From Pseudofrankia inefficax (lineage in GTDB: Bacteria > Actinomycetota > Actinomycetes > Frankiales > Frankiaceae): a stretch of DNA of 64,000 nt. Below are positions 49,197-57,401 of the stretch, one piece after another. Each line of letters begins with the position of its first letter. The first letter of the stretch is position 1. The translations under genes and the position numbers were made by a program. The DNA is taken from contig NC_014666.1 of NCBI RefSeq assembly GCF_000166135.1, positions 7,502,001-7,566,000 on the forward strand, in the 5' to 3' direction. Under the pieces are notes generated by a model, which was not told where the DNA came from, made no database searches, and saw only the letters and a program-made list of their open reading frames with translations.

Positions 49197-50606
49197 TCAA
49201 CCCAGCCGGCTGAAGGACTCCAGGGCGGCGCCGGCGAGGAGGCGGACGCCGACGCCGATGGCGCGCTCGTCGACGAGGTAGTCGCCCTGGTGCAGGTCGT
49301 AGGTCTCGCCGCCCGGGGTGCGGGTGCCGAGGCGGGCGAGCGCGCCCGGCACATGGGTGAGATACCAGCCGAAGTCCTCGCCGCCGAGCGACTGGGCGAC
49401 CGTGGTGGCCGCGCCGTGCCCGAACGCGGCGGTCACGGCGGCGTCGTAGGCGTCGACGAACTCGGACGCGTTCACCACCGGCGGCACTCCCTGCCGGTAG
49501 TCCACCACGATGTCGGCGCCGAACGGCGCGACGATCTGGTGGGCGAGTTGCTCGATCAGCTCGGGGGCCGTCTCCCAGGTGTCCCGGGACAGCGTGCGCA
49601 CCGTCCCACGTACCTGCGCGGTGCGCGGAATCGCGTTCGGCACCGTGCCGGCCTGCACCTGGCCCCAGACCAGGGCGAGCGCGGAGCGCGGGTCGATCCG
49701 CCGGTTCAGCGCCGCCGGCAGCTGGGTGATCAGCGCGCCGAGCGCGTAGATCAGGTCGACGGTGTTCTGCGGCCGTGAGGTGTGCCCGCCCGGGCCAGCC
49801 AGGGTGATCTCCACCAGGTCGGCGGCCGAGGTGATCGGGCCGGGCCGCAGGCCGATCGTGCCGACGTCCAGCGCCGGGTCGCAGTGCACCGTGAGCGCGG
49901 CACCGACGGGCTTGAGCACGCCGGCGTCGATGACTTCCAGCGCGCCGCCGGGCATGGTCTCCTCGGCGGGCTGGAAGAGCAGCCGCACGGTCCCGGGCAG
50001 CGGGCTGTGCCGGGCGTACTCGGCGAGCGCGAGGCCGGCGCCGAGGACGACGGTCGTGTGCACGTCGTGGCCGCAGGCGTGGCAGACGCCGGGCACGGTG
50101 GACGCGTACGGCACGTCCTTGGCGTCCTGCAGCGGCAGCGCGTCCATGTCGGCGCGGAGCATGACCACCGGGCCTTCCACCTCGGCGGCCTCGCTGGGCC
50201 CGCCGGTGGCGATGTCGCACCACACGCCCGGGATGTCGGCCAGCCGCCGGGGTCGCAGCCCGGCGGCGGTGAGCCGGTCGACGATCCGCTCGGCCGTGCG
50301 GTGCTCCTGGCGGCCGAGCTCGGGGTGCATGTGCAGGTCGCGGCGGAACTCGACGAGCTCGGTCTCGTGCCGGGCGAACCAGTCCCGGACGAACGCGCTG
50401 GCCCGCGCGGCGCCCCAGCCGGCCGTGCCCCGGCCGCCGGACGCCGAACCGGCGGACGCCGAACCGACAGGCGCCGAACTGGCAGCCGTCGGACTGGCAG
50501 GCGTCGAGCTGGTGGGCCGCACGCTCTCCGCGGGGCCGTCGGCCTCCAGCGGGGGCCCGGCCCCGTCGGTCGCCACCGCAGGCTGGGCGCTCACGTTGTC
50601 CGACAT
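49197..50606 (-). CDS. M20D-family amidohydrolase (AmiA/AmiB, IAA-amino-acid hydrolase type)
   Basis: 469 residues. Metal-dependent amidase that removes acyl groups from amino-acid conjugates. Core motifs: RRDLHMHPELGRQEHRT, MLRADMDALPLQD, CHACGHDVHTTVVLGA (metal Cys/His), LLFQPAEE (catalytic and metal Glu) and HTSRPQNTVD in the dimerisation part; the tail SLGGEDFGWYLTHVPG carries the last metal ligand region. The first ~75 residues are Ser/Ala/Gly/Pro-rich and probably disordered. ATG 50606 chosen over upstream frame for lack of homology there. Ends 9 bp from lpdA (convergent), the same neighbourhood as in mycobacteria. Confidence 0.9.
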   Translation of the reverse strand: MSDNVSAQPAVATDGAGPPLEADGPAESVRPTSSTPASPTAASSAPVGSASAGSASGGRGTAGWGAARASAFVRDWFARHETELVEFRRDLHMHPELGRQEHRTAERIVDRLTAAGLRPRRLADIPGVWCDIATGGPSEAAEVEGPVVMLRADMDALPLQDAKDVPYASTVPGVCHACGHDVHTTVVLGAGLALAEYARHSPLPGTVRLLFQPAEETMPGGALEVIDAGVLKPVGAALTVHCDPALDVGTIGLRPGPITSAADLVEITLAGPGGHTSRPQNTVDLIYALGALITQLPAALNRRIDPRSALALVWGQVQAGTVPNAIPRTAQVRGTVRTLSRDTWETAPELIEQLAHQIVAPFGADIVVDYRQGVPPVVNASEFVDAYDAAVTAAFGHGAATTVAQSLGGEDFGWYLTHVPGALARLGTRTPGGETYDLHQGDYLVDERAIGVGVRLLAGAALESFSRLG

Positions 50607-50722
50607 CACGAAAACTTCGACCTTCCCCGGTGGACCCGACTGTTCGACAACGAACACCGGGATGGCCCACAAGGCCGAGCAGCGGGATCACCGCCGCGGT
50701 GGGGTCAAACCAGCGAGGTCAC

Positions 50723-51877
50723 TCAGCTCATGAGGTCGCTAGCCGGTCGACCGATGTTCATCTCCCTCAGCAGCGTATCTACGACGTGGCTGAGATCGCC
50801 GCCGGCCCGCCGCGCGGCGGCCCGCTGCCGCTCATAGCTGGCGCCGACGGTCAGGATGTCCTGGATCGAGGTCAGCTCGGTCGCGCAGCCGAGCCTCCTG
50901 GCGACGGGCAGCAGGTCGTCGACCACGTCCGCCAGCTCGTCGCGGACCGGGCGGGTGGTGCCCCGGTCGTCGACCAGGATCTCCGCGTCGAGGCCGTACC
51001 TGGCCGCCCGCCACTTGTTCTCCTGGACCACCCAGCGTCGCGGCACCGGGAGCGTGTAGCCGCGGTCGAGCTGGATGTTCATCCGGTCGACCAGACACTG
51101 CGAGAGCGCCGCGACCGCACCGACTTCCTGCAGCGTGGGAAGTCCGTCGCAGATCCGCAGCTCGACGGTGCCGAAGTTGGGATGGGGACGGATGTCCCAC
51201 CAGACCTCGCGGATGGTCTCGATCGTGCCCGAGGTGATGAGCGTCTCCATGAATCGCTCGAACTGCCCCCAGTCGGCGAGCTGTTGCGGCAGGCCGGCCG
51301 TCGGGAGGCTCTCGAAGACCTTCGACCGGCTGGAGGCGAGCCCGGTGTCCCGTCCCAACCAGAAGGGCGACGACGCGGACAACGCCAGGAAGTGCGGGAT
51401 ATAGGCCGTCAACGCGTTGACGATCGGGAATGCCTTTTCCTGGGACCGCACTCCGACATGCACATGGACACCGAAGATCAGCAAGCGGTGCGCCAGCCAC
51501 TGCATCTGGTCGACCAGCCGGAAGTAGCGGTCGTTGGTGCTGATCTCCTGGGTGTTGTACTCGCTGATCGGATGGGTGCCGCTGCACATCAACCCGATTC
51601 CGCGCCGCTCCGCGAGGCCCCGCAGGACGTCGATGGTCCCGCTGAGATCCGCGAGCGCCTCCGGGACTGTGCCGCAGACCCCGGTGATCACCTCGATCGT
51701 CGACTCGAACAACTCGTGCTTGGCCTTTTCGGCGTCCTCATCGCCCACCTTGCCGGCGAACTCCTCGAGGATCTCGGTCGAGGCCCCGCGCAGCTGCCGG
51801 GTCTGGAGGTCGACCAGCTCCAGCTCCCACTCGATGCCAAGACTGGTGCGCGGCGACGACGAGAAGGGAATGTGCAC
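50723..51877 (-). CDS. Carboxylate-amine ligase, YbdK/GCS2 type (glutamate-cysteine ligase-like)
   Basis: 384 residues: TSLGIEWELELVD (GxExE metal-binding start), LMCSGTHPISEY, FGVHVHVGVRSQEKA and FGTVELRICDGLPT are hallmarks of glutamate-cysteine ligase family 2. Such enzymes join the gamma-carboxylate of glutamate to an amine; in actinobacteria YbdK-type proteins may contribute to gamma-glutamylcysteine formation, but the mycothiol pathway does not need it, so the role is open. GTG 51877 has GGAGGAGCC 6-8 bp upstream. Monocistronic by appearance. Confidence 0.88.
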   Translation of the reverse strand: MHIPFSSSPRTSLGIEWELELVDLQTRQLRGASTEILEEFAGKVGDEDAEKAKHELFESTIEVITGVCGTVPEALADLSGTIDVLRGLAERRGIGLMCSGTHPISEYNTQEISTNDRYFRLVDQMQWLAHRLLIFGVHVHVGVRSQEKAFPIVNALTAYIPHFLALSASSPFWLGRDTGLASSRSKVFESLPTAGLPQQLADWGQFERFMETLITSGTIETIREVWWDIRPHPNFGTVELRICDGLPTLQEVGAVAALSQCLVDRMNIQLDRGYTLPVPRRWVVQENKWRAARYGLDAEILVDDRGTTRPVRDELADVVDDLLPVARRLGCATELTSIQDILTVGASYERQRAAARRAGGDLSHVVDTLLREMNIGRPASDLMS

Positions 51878-52180
51878 CCTGGCTCCTCCAGCGGTGTCGG
51901 CGGCCGCGAGGCCAGTACCCATCCGGGGCTCAATGCCTATCCGGGCCCCGGCCGGACATCTGCCCACCCACGGACCGCCGACACGCATCGACCACAGGCG
52001 GGACCACTCCGCTCTGCCGGCGGATCACCCGCCAACATGCGGACGCGAGACGACGGTCAGACAAACCCCGACGATCTAAGGTAGGTCGGTTCAGCCGCCG
52101 TTCGCGGCGATTTCGCCGAACGGGCGCCATACCTGGAGTAATGGGCACGTCGCCGCTAGCCCGCCCAGGTCTCTCAGGGC
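51878..52180. other. 303-bp intergenic region with imperfect hairpin
   Basis: Lies between two minus-strand genes. GTTCGCGGCGA (52100-52110) pairs with TCGCCGAAC (about 52113-52121) apart from one bulge, a possible terminator for the MerR-like gene. The promoter of the YbdK gene should lie here but no clear boxes are visible. Confidence 0.4.
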
Positions 52181-52543
52181 CTACCTGCCCGTGGCCTCGC
52201 GCCGTTCCAGCGCGGCCACCCGGGCCTCCAGCTCGGCGATCCGGTGCTGGAGCAGCTCCACCTGTGCCTCCGCGCCCATCCGGCGCTCCCCGCTCCGGCG
52301 CAGCCGCGGGGACTCCTCGGCCCGCGCCGCGACCATCGCCAGCGGTACCAGGCGCTGCGGGCCGTGCGGGCCGTCGACCAGGCGGGACGGGATGAGATCC
52401 GCGCGGTACCAGGTCCGCAGCGCCGCCCGGGATACCCCCGTGCGCGAGGACGCCTCCTGAAGGGTCACCCAGTCGGAGTCCTCCAGTCGGGAAGCGAGTT
52501 CCAGCTCGACGTCCCATTGGTCCAGACGATCGTCCCAGCTCAA
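52181..52543 (-). CDS. MerR-like helix-turn-helix protein with C-terminal coiled coil
   Basis: 120 residues: VTLQEASSRTGVSRAALRTWYRADLIPSRLV (about 26-56) is a winged helix-turn-helix of MerR/excisionase type, and residues 90-117 (LLQHRIAELEARVAALERRE) form a leucine-heptad coiled coil for dimerisation. No effector-binding domain. TTG 52543 is supported by GAGGAGGTGCC directly upstream. Divergent from the Clp-N gene with a 71-bp promoter gap, so it may control that gene; regulator role is inference. Confidence 0.8.
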   Translation of the reverse strand: MSWDDRLDQWDVELELASRLEDSDWVTLQEASSRTGVSRAALRTWYRADLIPSRLVDGPHGPQRLVPLAMVAARAEESPRLRRSGERRMGAEAQVELLQHRIAELEARVAALERREATGR

Positions 52544-52614
52544 GGCACCTCCTCGGTCGACCCTACTATTAGCATGGTATTGACCGGGGTACCAAGCAGG
52601 GCGACGGTTGACGC

Positions 52615-53793
52615 ATGTTCGAGCGATTCACCAGCCAAGCCCGCCACGTCGTCGTCCTCGCCCAGGAGGAAGCCCGCGAACTCGATCACAACTACATCGG
52701 CACCGAACACCTCCTGCTCGGGCTGCTCGCCGAGACGGACGGCATCGCGGCGCAGGCCCTCGCGGAGGTCAACCTGTCGCTGGAGATGACGCGGTCCCGC
52801 GTCGTCGCGGCCGTCGGCAGGGGCAAGAAACCGCTCAAGGGCCACATCCCGTTCACCCCCCGGGCCAAGAAGGTCCTGGAGAAGGCGCTTCGGGAGGCGC
52901 TCGGCCTGCGGCACAACTACATCGGGACGGAACACGTCCTGCTCGGGCTGCTGGCCCTTGACGAGGGCCTGGCCGCGACCCTGCTGGCCGAATGGAAGGT
53001 GGACAGCCACGAGCTGCGCGCACGGGTACTCGGGCTCATCTCCGCCGCCGGCGCGGACCAGGCTGCCGGCATTCCGCGGCGCCTACGCCGTCGCCACGCC
53101 GCCGATGGCGACGGCGGCGATCTCGGCCTGGAGGACGACGAACCGCGGCGTACGGCGGCGGCCGACGCCGCCCTCTCGGGCGCGACCGGCCTCGCCGGCC
53201 ACGACCCGATCGGTTCGCATCACCTGGTGCTGGCCCTGCTCAGTGACCCCGACAGCGCGGCGGCCAGGACACTGACAGGCCTCGGCCTCGACCTCGCGGC
53301 CGCCCGCGATGCCCTGGCGCACGCCGACCTGACCGACACCTCGGACGAGCTGCCGGAGGTGACCGGGCGGCGCGGAATGTCGCTACGCCTGACCGGCTCG
53401 GCCGTCGTCCTGGAGGCCACCGACCAACGGCTGCTCGACCTGGCCCGGCTGGCCTTCGGCGCGCTGCGCGACCGCGGCGCCGCGTCAGCCCCAGAACCGA
53501 CGGCCGAGGGCGGCACCGCCGCCACGGAAGGCGACGGCGGCGGTGCACCGGCGACCGAGTCGTCGCTGCGCGGGGACGACGCCGTCGCCAGCAGCCTGTC
53601 GGCGGTGTGGACGGCGTTGGCCGCCAGTCTGGCGGACATCCGGACGCAGTCCACGCCGACGGGATCCGGGCCCGCCTCGCCGGACGAGGCCTGCGAGGCC
53701 GCCACCGGGGCGGCCGACGACGACGAGCGCCCGACGAAGCTGTCGGTCAGGCCGGAGGCACCGCTGCGACGACGCGGACGCCAAGCTCCTTGA
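52615..53793 (+). CDS. Clp N-terminal-domain-only protein (no AAA+ domains)
   Basis: 392 residues. The first 145 are a complete double Clp-N repeat as in ClpC: MFERFTSQARHVVVLAQEEAREL, NYIGTEHLLLGLL, then GHIPFTPRAKKVLEKALREA and NYIGTEHVLLGLL. A weaker third unit follows (GHDPIGSHHLVLALLSDP, about 187-215). There is no Walker A/B, so it cannot unfold substrates; it might bind ClpC substrates or adaptors, or arginine-phosphorylated proteins. The C-terminal 100 residues are Ala/Asp/Ser-rich. ATG 52615. The 3' end overlaps convergent aspS by 47 bp. Confidence 0.88.
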   Translation: MFERFTSQARHVVVLAQEEARELDHNYIGTEHLLLGLLAETDGIAAQALAEVNLSLEMTRSRVVAAVGRGKKPLKGHIPFTPRAKKVLEKALREALGLRHNYIGTEHVLLGLLALDEGLAATLLAEWKVDSHELRARVLGLISAAGADQAAGIPRRLRRRHAADGDGGDLGLEDDEPRRTAAADAALSGATGLAGHDPIGSHHLVLALLSDPDSAAARTLTGLGLDLAAARDALAHADLTDTSDELPEVTGRRGMSLRLTGSAVVLEATDQRLLDLARLAFGALRDRGAASAPEPTAEGGTAATEGDGGGAPATESSLRGDDAVASSLSAVWTALAASLADIRTQSTPTGSGPASPDEACEAATGAADDDERPTKLSVRPEAPLRRRGRQAP

Positions 53794-55540
53794 GCTGCCG
53801 CTCGTCGACGCGGGTCGGCGCGCCGGTCAGCGGGTCCAGGCCCGACTGGGTCTTCGGGAACGCGATGACCTCGCGGATGTTCTCCTCGCCGGCCAGGCTC
53901 GCCACCAGCCGGTCGATCCCGAACGCGAAGCCACCGTGCGGCGGGGCGCCGTAGCCGAACGGGGTGAGGAAGAAGCCGAACCGGCGGTCCGCCTCCTCCC
54001 GGCTGATCCCGATCAGGTCGAAGATCCGCTGCTGCAGCTCCGGCTCGTGAATCCGGATCGAGCCGGAGCCGAGCTCCCAGCCGTTGAGCACCAGGTCATA
54101 GGCCCGGCTACGGACCTGCAGCGGCTCGGTCTCCAGCTTGTCCAGGTCGTCCGGGTGCGGCCGGGTGAACGGGTGATGGCCCGGCTTCGGGCGGCCCGTC
54201 TCCTTGTCGATGCCGACGAACTGCGGGAAGTCGACCACCCAGACGAAGCGGAAGCCGCCCTCGCCCGCCGGCGGGCGACCCAGCGAGTTGCGCAGCTGGC
54301 CGAGCACCTCGCAGGCGGTCGTCCACTCGTCGGCGACCAGCAGCAGCAGGTCACCCTCCCGCGCCTCGGTCTTCTCGACGATGCCGGCCAGCTCGGCCTC
54401 GGAGAGGAACTTGGCCACCGGCGACTCAAGGGCGCCCGCGGCCCCGACCCGCATCCAGACCAGGCCCTTCGCGCCGAGCTTCTTGGCCGTGTCGGTCAGC
54501 GTGTCCAGTGCCTTGCGGTTGTGCGACGCCGAGCCACCGGGCACCCGGATGCCCTTGACGGCCCCGACACCGGCGAAGGCCTTGAAGCCGCTGCCGGCGA
54601 AGACCTCGGTCAGCTCGACCAGCTCCATGCCGAACCGCAGGTCCGGCTTGTCGACGCCGTACCGGTCCATCGCGTGCTGCCAGGTCATCGTCTCGACCGG
54701 GGGCACCGGGCCGCCGGTGATCGCCTCGGTCGCGGCCAGCACGGCGGAGGTGATCACATCCAGTACGTCCTGCTGGTCGACGAAGCTCATCTCCAGGTCG
54801 AGCTGGGTGAACTCGTACTGCCGGTCGGCACGCAGGTCCTCGTCCCGCAGGCAGCGGGCGAACTGGAAATACCGGTCCGCGCCGCCGACCATCAGCAGCT
54901 GCTTGAACAACTGCGGCGACTGCGGCAGCGCGTAGAAGCTGCCGGGGAACTGCCGGGACGGCACGATGAACTCCCGCGCACCCTCCGGCGTCGACGGCAT
55001 CAGCAGCGGCGTCTCGACCTCGACGAACCCGAGCGGGCTCAGCGCGGTGCGGATGGCGGCGAGCACCGTGGAACGGATCCGCAGGTTGCGCTGCATCCGC
55101 TCGCGCCGCAGGTCCAGGTAACGGAAGGTCAGCCGAGTCGACTCGTCCACGTTGTCCGCGCGGTCGTCAAGCGGGAAGGGCGGCGGCTTGGCGACCGACA
55201 GCACCTCGACCTTGCAGTCCCGCAGCTCGACCTGACCGGTCGCGAGAGCCTCGTTGACGGTGCCTTCCGGCCGCTCGGTCACCAGGCCGGTGATCTTCAG
55301 GACGTACTCCGAGCGGACGTCGACCGTCCCGTCGACCACGCACTGGATGACGCCGGAGTAGTCCCGCAGGTCGATGAACTGCAGCGACTGGCCGTGCTGG
55401 CGCCGGTGCGCCACCCAGCCGCACACCGTCACGGTCTCCCCGGCGTCGGCGAGCCGCGGATCGCCACACCGGTGCGACCGCATCGCGGTCTGCCGCACCT
55501 GAACCGCCGCCGGCGCGCTGTGCCCGTCTGCCGTCACCAT
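53747..55540 (-). CDS. aspS: Aspartyl-tRNA synthetase
   Basis: Class II synthetase charging tRNA-Asp; 597 residues. N-terminal OB-fold anticodon domain (MRSHRCGDPRLADAGETVTVCGWV), motif 2 FRDEDLRADRQYEFTQLD-like CLRDEDLRADRQ, the bacterial GAD insertion domain and C-terminal motif 3 GFAFGIDRLVASLAG, followed by AFPKTQSGLDPLTGAPT. ATG 55540 is preceded by AGGG; ATG 55483, at the conserved MRSHRCGD, is a likely alternative that would drop 19 residues. Actinobacterial AspRS is often non-discriminating (also making Asp-tRNA-Asn), which cannot be decided here. Confidence 0.94.
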   Translation of the reverse strand: MVTADGHSAPAAVQVRQTAMRSHRCGDPRLADAGETVTVCGWVAHRRQHGQSLQFIDLRDYSGVIQCVVDGTVDVRSEYVLKITGLVTERPEGTVNEALATGQVELRDCKVEVLSVAKPPPFPLDDRADNVDESTRLTFRYLDLRRERMQRNLRIRSTVLAAIRTALSPLGFVEVETPLLMPSTPEGAREFIVPSRQFPGSFYALPQSPQLFKQLLMVGGADRYFQFARCLRDEDLRADRQYEFTQLDLEMSFVDQQDVLDVITSAVLAATEAITGGPVPPVETMTWQHAMDRYGVDKPDLRFGMELVELTEVFAGSGFKAFAGVGAVKGIRVPGGSASHNRKALDTLTDTAKKLGAKGLVWMRVGAAGALESPVAKFLSEAELAGIVEKTEAREGDLLLLVADEWTTACEVLGQLRNSLGRPPAGEGGFRFVWVVDFPQFVGIDKETGRPKPGHHPFTRPHPDDLDKLETEPLQVRSRAYDLVLNGWELGSGSIRIHEPELQQRIFDLIGISREEADRRFGFFLTPFGYGAPPHGGFAFGIDRLVASLAGEENIREVIAFPKTQSGLDPLTGAPTRVDERQLKELGVRVVAAVPPA

Positions 55541-55920
55541 CGCCCTGCCGTCCCGTCCCAACCGTTTGATCTGCCCGAACGCCGCGCTCGTTCTGATCGA
55601 ACGCCGCAGCCGATGGCTCCGCGCGAACGCGACCACTGCCGCCACCCGAACACGGCCGTCGCCGCCCGAGAACCACGCGGCGGCGGGCGTCGTCCCGCAC
55701 ATCCGCCGGGACGGCGTGCTTGCGGGACGTCAGCTCGGCGCGCGGCCTGGCGCTTTCGCGATCTCTCGCTCTAGCGGTCGCTCGCTCTAGGAGTGGACAA
55801 CGGTCCACCTACCTAGCCCGTCACCCTACCGGGCGTCGGACCTTCGCTCCGTCACACCCAGGCGCGGCCGACCGGCGACGGCCCGCCTTCGCGACCCGCT
55901 CGACGGCCGCACGCCACCCA

Positions 55921-56010
55921 TCACCAACAAGATCGCCACTTCAGCCCTCTGGTGGTCGCTCTCGGGGAGTTCTCACGACCACTCCAGGGCTAAAACGGCG
56001 ATCTTGGTGA
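55921..56010. repeat. 90-bp long imperfect hairpin
   Basis: Left arm begins TCACCAACAAGATCGCC (55921), right arm ends GGCGATCTTGGTGA (56010); the inner stem GTGGTCG/CGACCAC closes a 17-base loop. Most of about 35 positions pair, with a three-base bulge. The gap 55541-56033 (493 bp) holds nothing else but GC-rich sequence upstream of aspS. Could be a REP-like element or terminator for the PH-like gene (56034, minus strand). Confidence 0.7.
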
Positions 56011-56033
56011 CGGCCGAGATCCGCGACGGAGAG

Positions 56034-56438
56034 CTAGCGGCGCAGGGCCTTGATGAAGCGGCTTACCTCGGGGCGGATGCGGGCCGAGACGCGCAGGACC
56101 TGGGGGCCGCTGGGGGTGGCGAGCTGGACGCGGATGACATCGCCGTGCTTCACGCCCTGGGAGGCGGTCACCTCGCGGCGGTCCCAGCTGACGTCGAACC
56201 AGTCCCCCTCCCGGGGGAAAGGCGCCAGGACGAGCAGCCGGCGGCTGGTCAGCACGATCCAGCGGGACAGGCCCAGCCGATAGCCGATGAACCGCTCGGC
56301 CTTGGCGGTGAGCCGGCCGCCGCCGGCCGGGTCGGTGAGCCGGCCGCGCAGCACCACCTCGGTGAACTCACCGGACTCCAGCGGCACCTCGGGCAGGCGG
56401 GTACGGCGCGGGATGGCCACGCCGCCAGTGTGCTCCAC
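56034..56438 (-). CDS. Small PH-like domain protein
   Basis: 134 residues, no membrane segment or signal. Alternating beta pattern [56 protein letters not shown] and [19 protein letters not shown], then a C-terminal helix FIKALRR, is that of bacterial PH-like (YokE/bPH-type) domains. Function unknown. The first GTG is at 56438; a GTG at 56420 is an equally good start. Divergent from the nucleoside phosphorylase gene. Confidence 0.65.
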   Translation of the reverse strand: MEHTGGVAIPRRTRLPEVPLESGEFTEVVLRGRLTDPAGGGRLTAKAERFIGYRLGLSRWIVLTSRRLLVLAPFPREGDWFDVSWDRREVTASQGVKHGDVIRVQLATPSGPQVLRVSARIRPEVSRFIKALRR

Positions 56439-56549
56439 CAGCGCCGCCAGGCGCCGACCCCACCTGGACGGCTACCCTCCGGCCCCGCCCGCGCCGGGGC
56501 CGAGCGTGACGCCGGCCGCGTCGGCGTCGTCACCGGTAACCCTTCTCGC

Positions 56550-56555
56550 TACAGT
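56550..56555 (+). promoter_or_regulatory. -10 element of probable leaderless nucleoside phosphorylase transcript
   Basis: TACAGT, a good TANNNT, ends 6 bases before the GTG start at 56562, which has no ribosome site. This is the normal geometry of leaderless actinobacterial mRNAs. Confidence 0.5.
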
Positions 56556-56561
56556 CGGCCC

Positions 56562-57371
56562 GTGACCCAGCTCGCAGACAAACCGGACGCCGTGGCGTCC
56601 GCCGCCCGCCTCGCCGCCGCGACCGGGGTCGACCGGCACGACGTCGCGGTGGTGCTCGGATCGGGCTGGAAGCCGGCCGCGCAGACCCTGGCCACCCGCG
56701 GGAAGCTGCTCGCCGAGGTGCCCTTCGCCGAGCTGGGCGGGTTCCCGGAGACGACCGTGCCTGGCCACGTGCCCTCGGTCCGGTCGGTCGAGGTGGGCGG
56801 CCGGCGGCTGCTGCTCTTCCTGGGCCGGGTGCACGCGTACGAAGGCCACGACCTGGCCCAGGTCGTGCACGGGGTGCGGACAGCGTGCGCGGCGGGCGTC
56901 GAGACGGTCGTGCTCACCAATGCCGCCGGGGGGCTGCGGGCGGACATGTCCGTCGGCCAGCCGGTGCTGGTCAGCGATCACCTGAACCTGACCGGCCGGT
57001 CGCCGCTCGTCGGGCCGGCCTTCACCGACCTCACCGACGCCTACGCGCCGAAGCTGCGGACGTTGGCCCGCGAGGTCGACCCGACCCTGGCCGAGGGCGT
57101 CTACGCGGCGCTGCCGGGACCGCATTTCGAGACCCCGGCCGAGATCCGGATGCTGCGGCTGCTGGGCGCTGACCTGGTCGGCATGTCGACCGTGCACGAG
57201 ACCATCGCCGCCCGCAACGCCGGGGCCGCGGTGCTGGCGATCTCCCTGGTCACCAACCTGGCCGCGGGCATGACCGGCGAGCCGCTGGACCACCTCGAGG
57301 TCCTGGCCGCCGGAGAGGCCGCCGCCACCCGGATGGGCACCCTGCTGGCCGAGGTCGTCTCCCGCCTCTAG
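56562..57371 (+). CDS. deoD: Purine-nucleoside phosphorylase
   Basis: Splits (deoxy)inosine and (deoxy)guanosine with phosphate to base and (deoxy)ribose-1-phosphate. 269 residues, trimeric low-molecular-mass type: [49 protein letters not shown] (substrate Glu/phosphate region), [16 protein letters not shown] and [10 protein letters not shown]. Start GTG 56562 sits just after a -10 box. Followed by the phosphohexomutase gene at 30 bp, and with upp and deoC it makes a nucleoside salvage group: the pentose-1-phosphate made here can become the deoxyribose-5-phosphate used by DeoC. Confidence 0.93.
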   Translation: MTQLADKPDAVASAARLAAATGVDRHDVAVVLGSGWKPAAQTLATRGKLLAEVPFAELGGFPETTVPGHVPSVRSVEVGGRRLLLFLGRVHAYEGHDLAQVVHGVRTACAAGVETVVLTNAAGGLRADMSVGQPVLVSDHLNLTGRSPLVGPAFTDLTDAYAPKLRTLAREVDPTLAEGVYAALPGPHFETPAEIRMLRLLGADLVGMSTVHETIAARNAGAAVLAISLVTNLAAGMTGEPLDHLEVLAAGEAAATRMGTLLAEVVSRL

Positions 57372-57401
57372 TCCACCAGTCCACCGGCGGCGGGAGCGGA
57401 C

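Noticed and set aside
52615-53793. Clp-N protein as a truncated clpC pseudogene
   Set aside because: The frame is intact for 392 codons with its own start and a different C-terminal region, and no AAA remnants follow; it looks like a genuine short protein.
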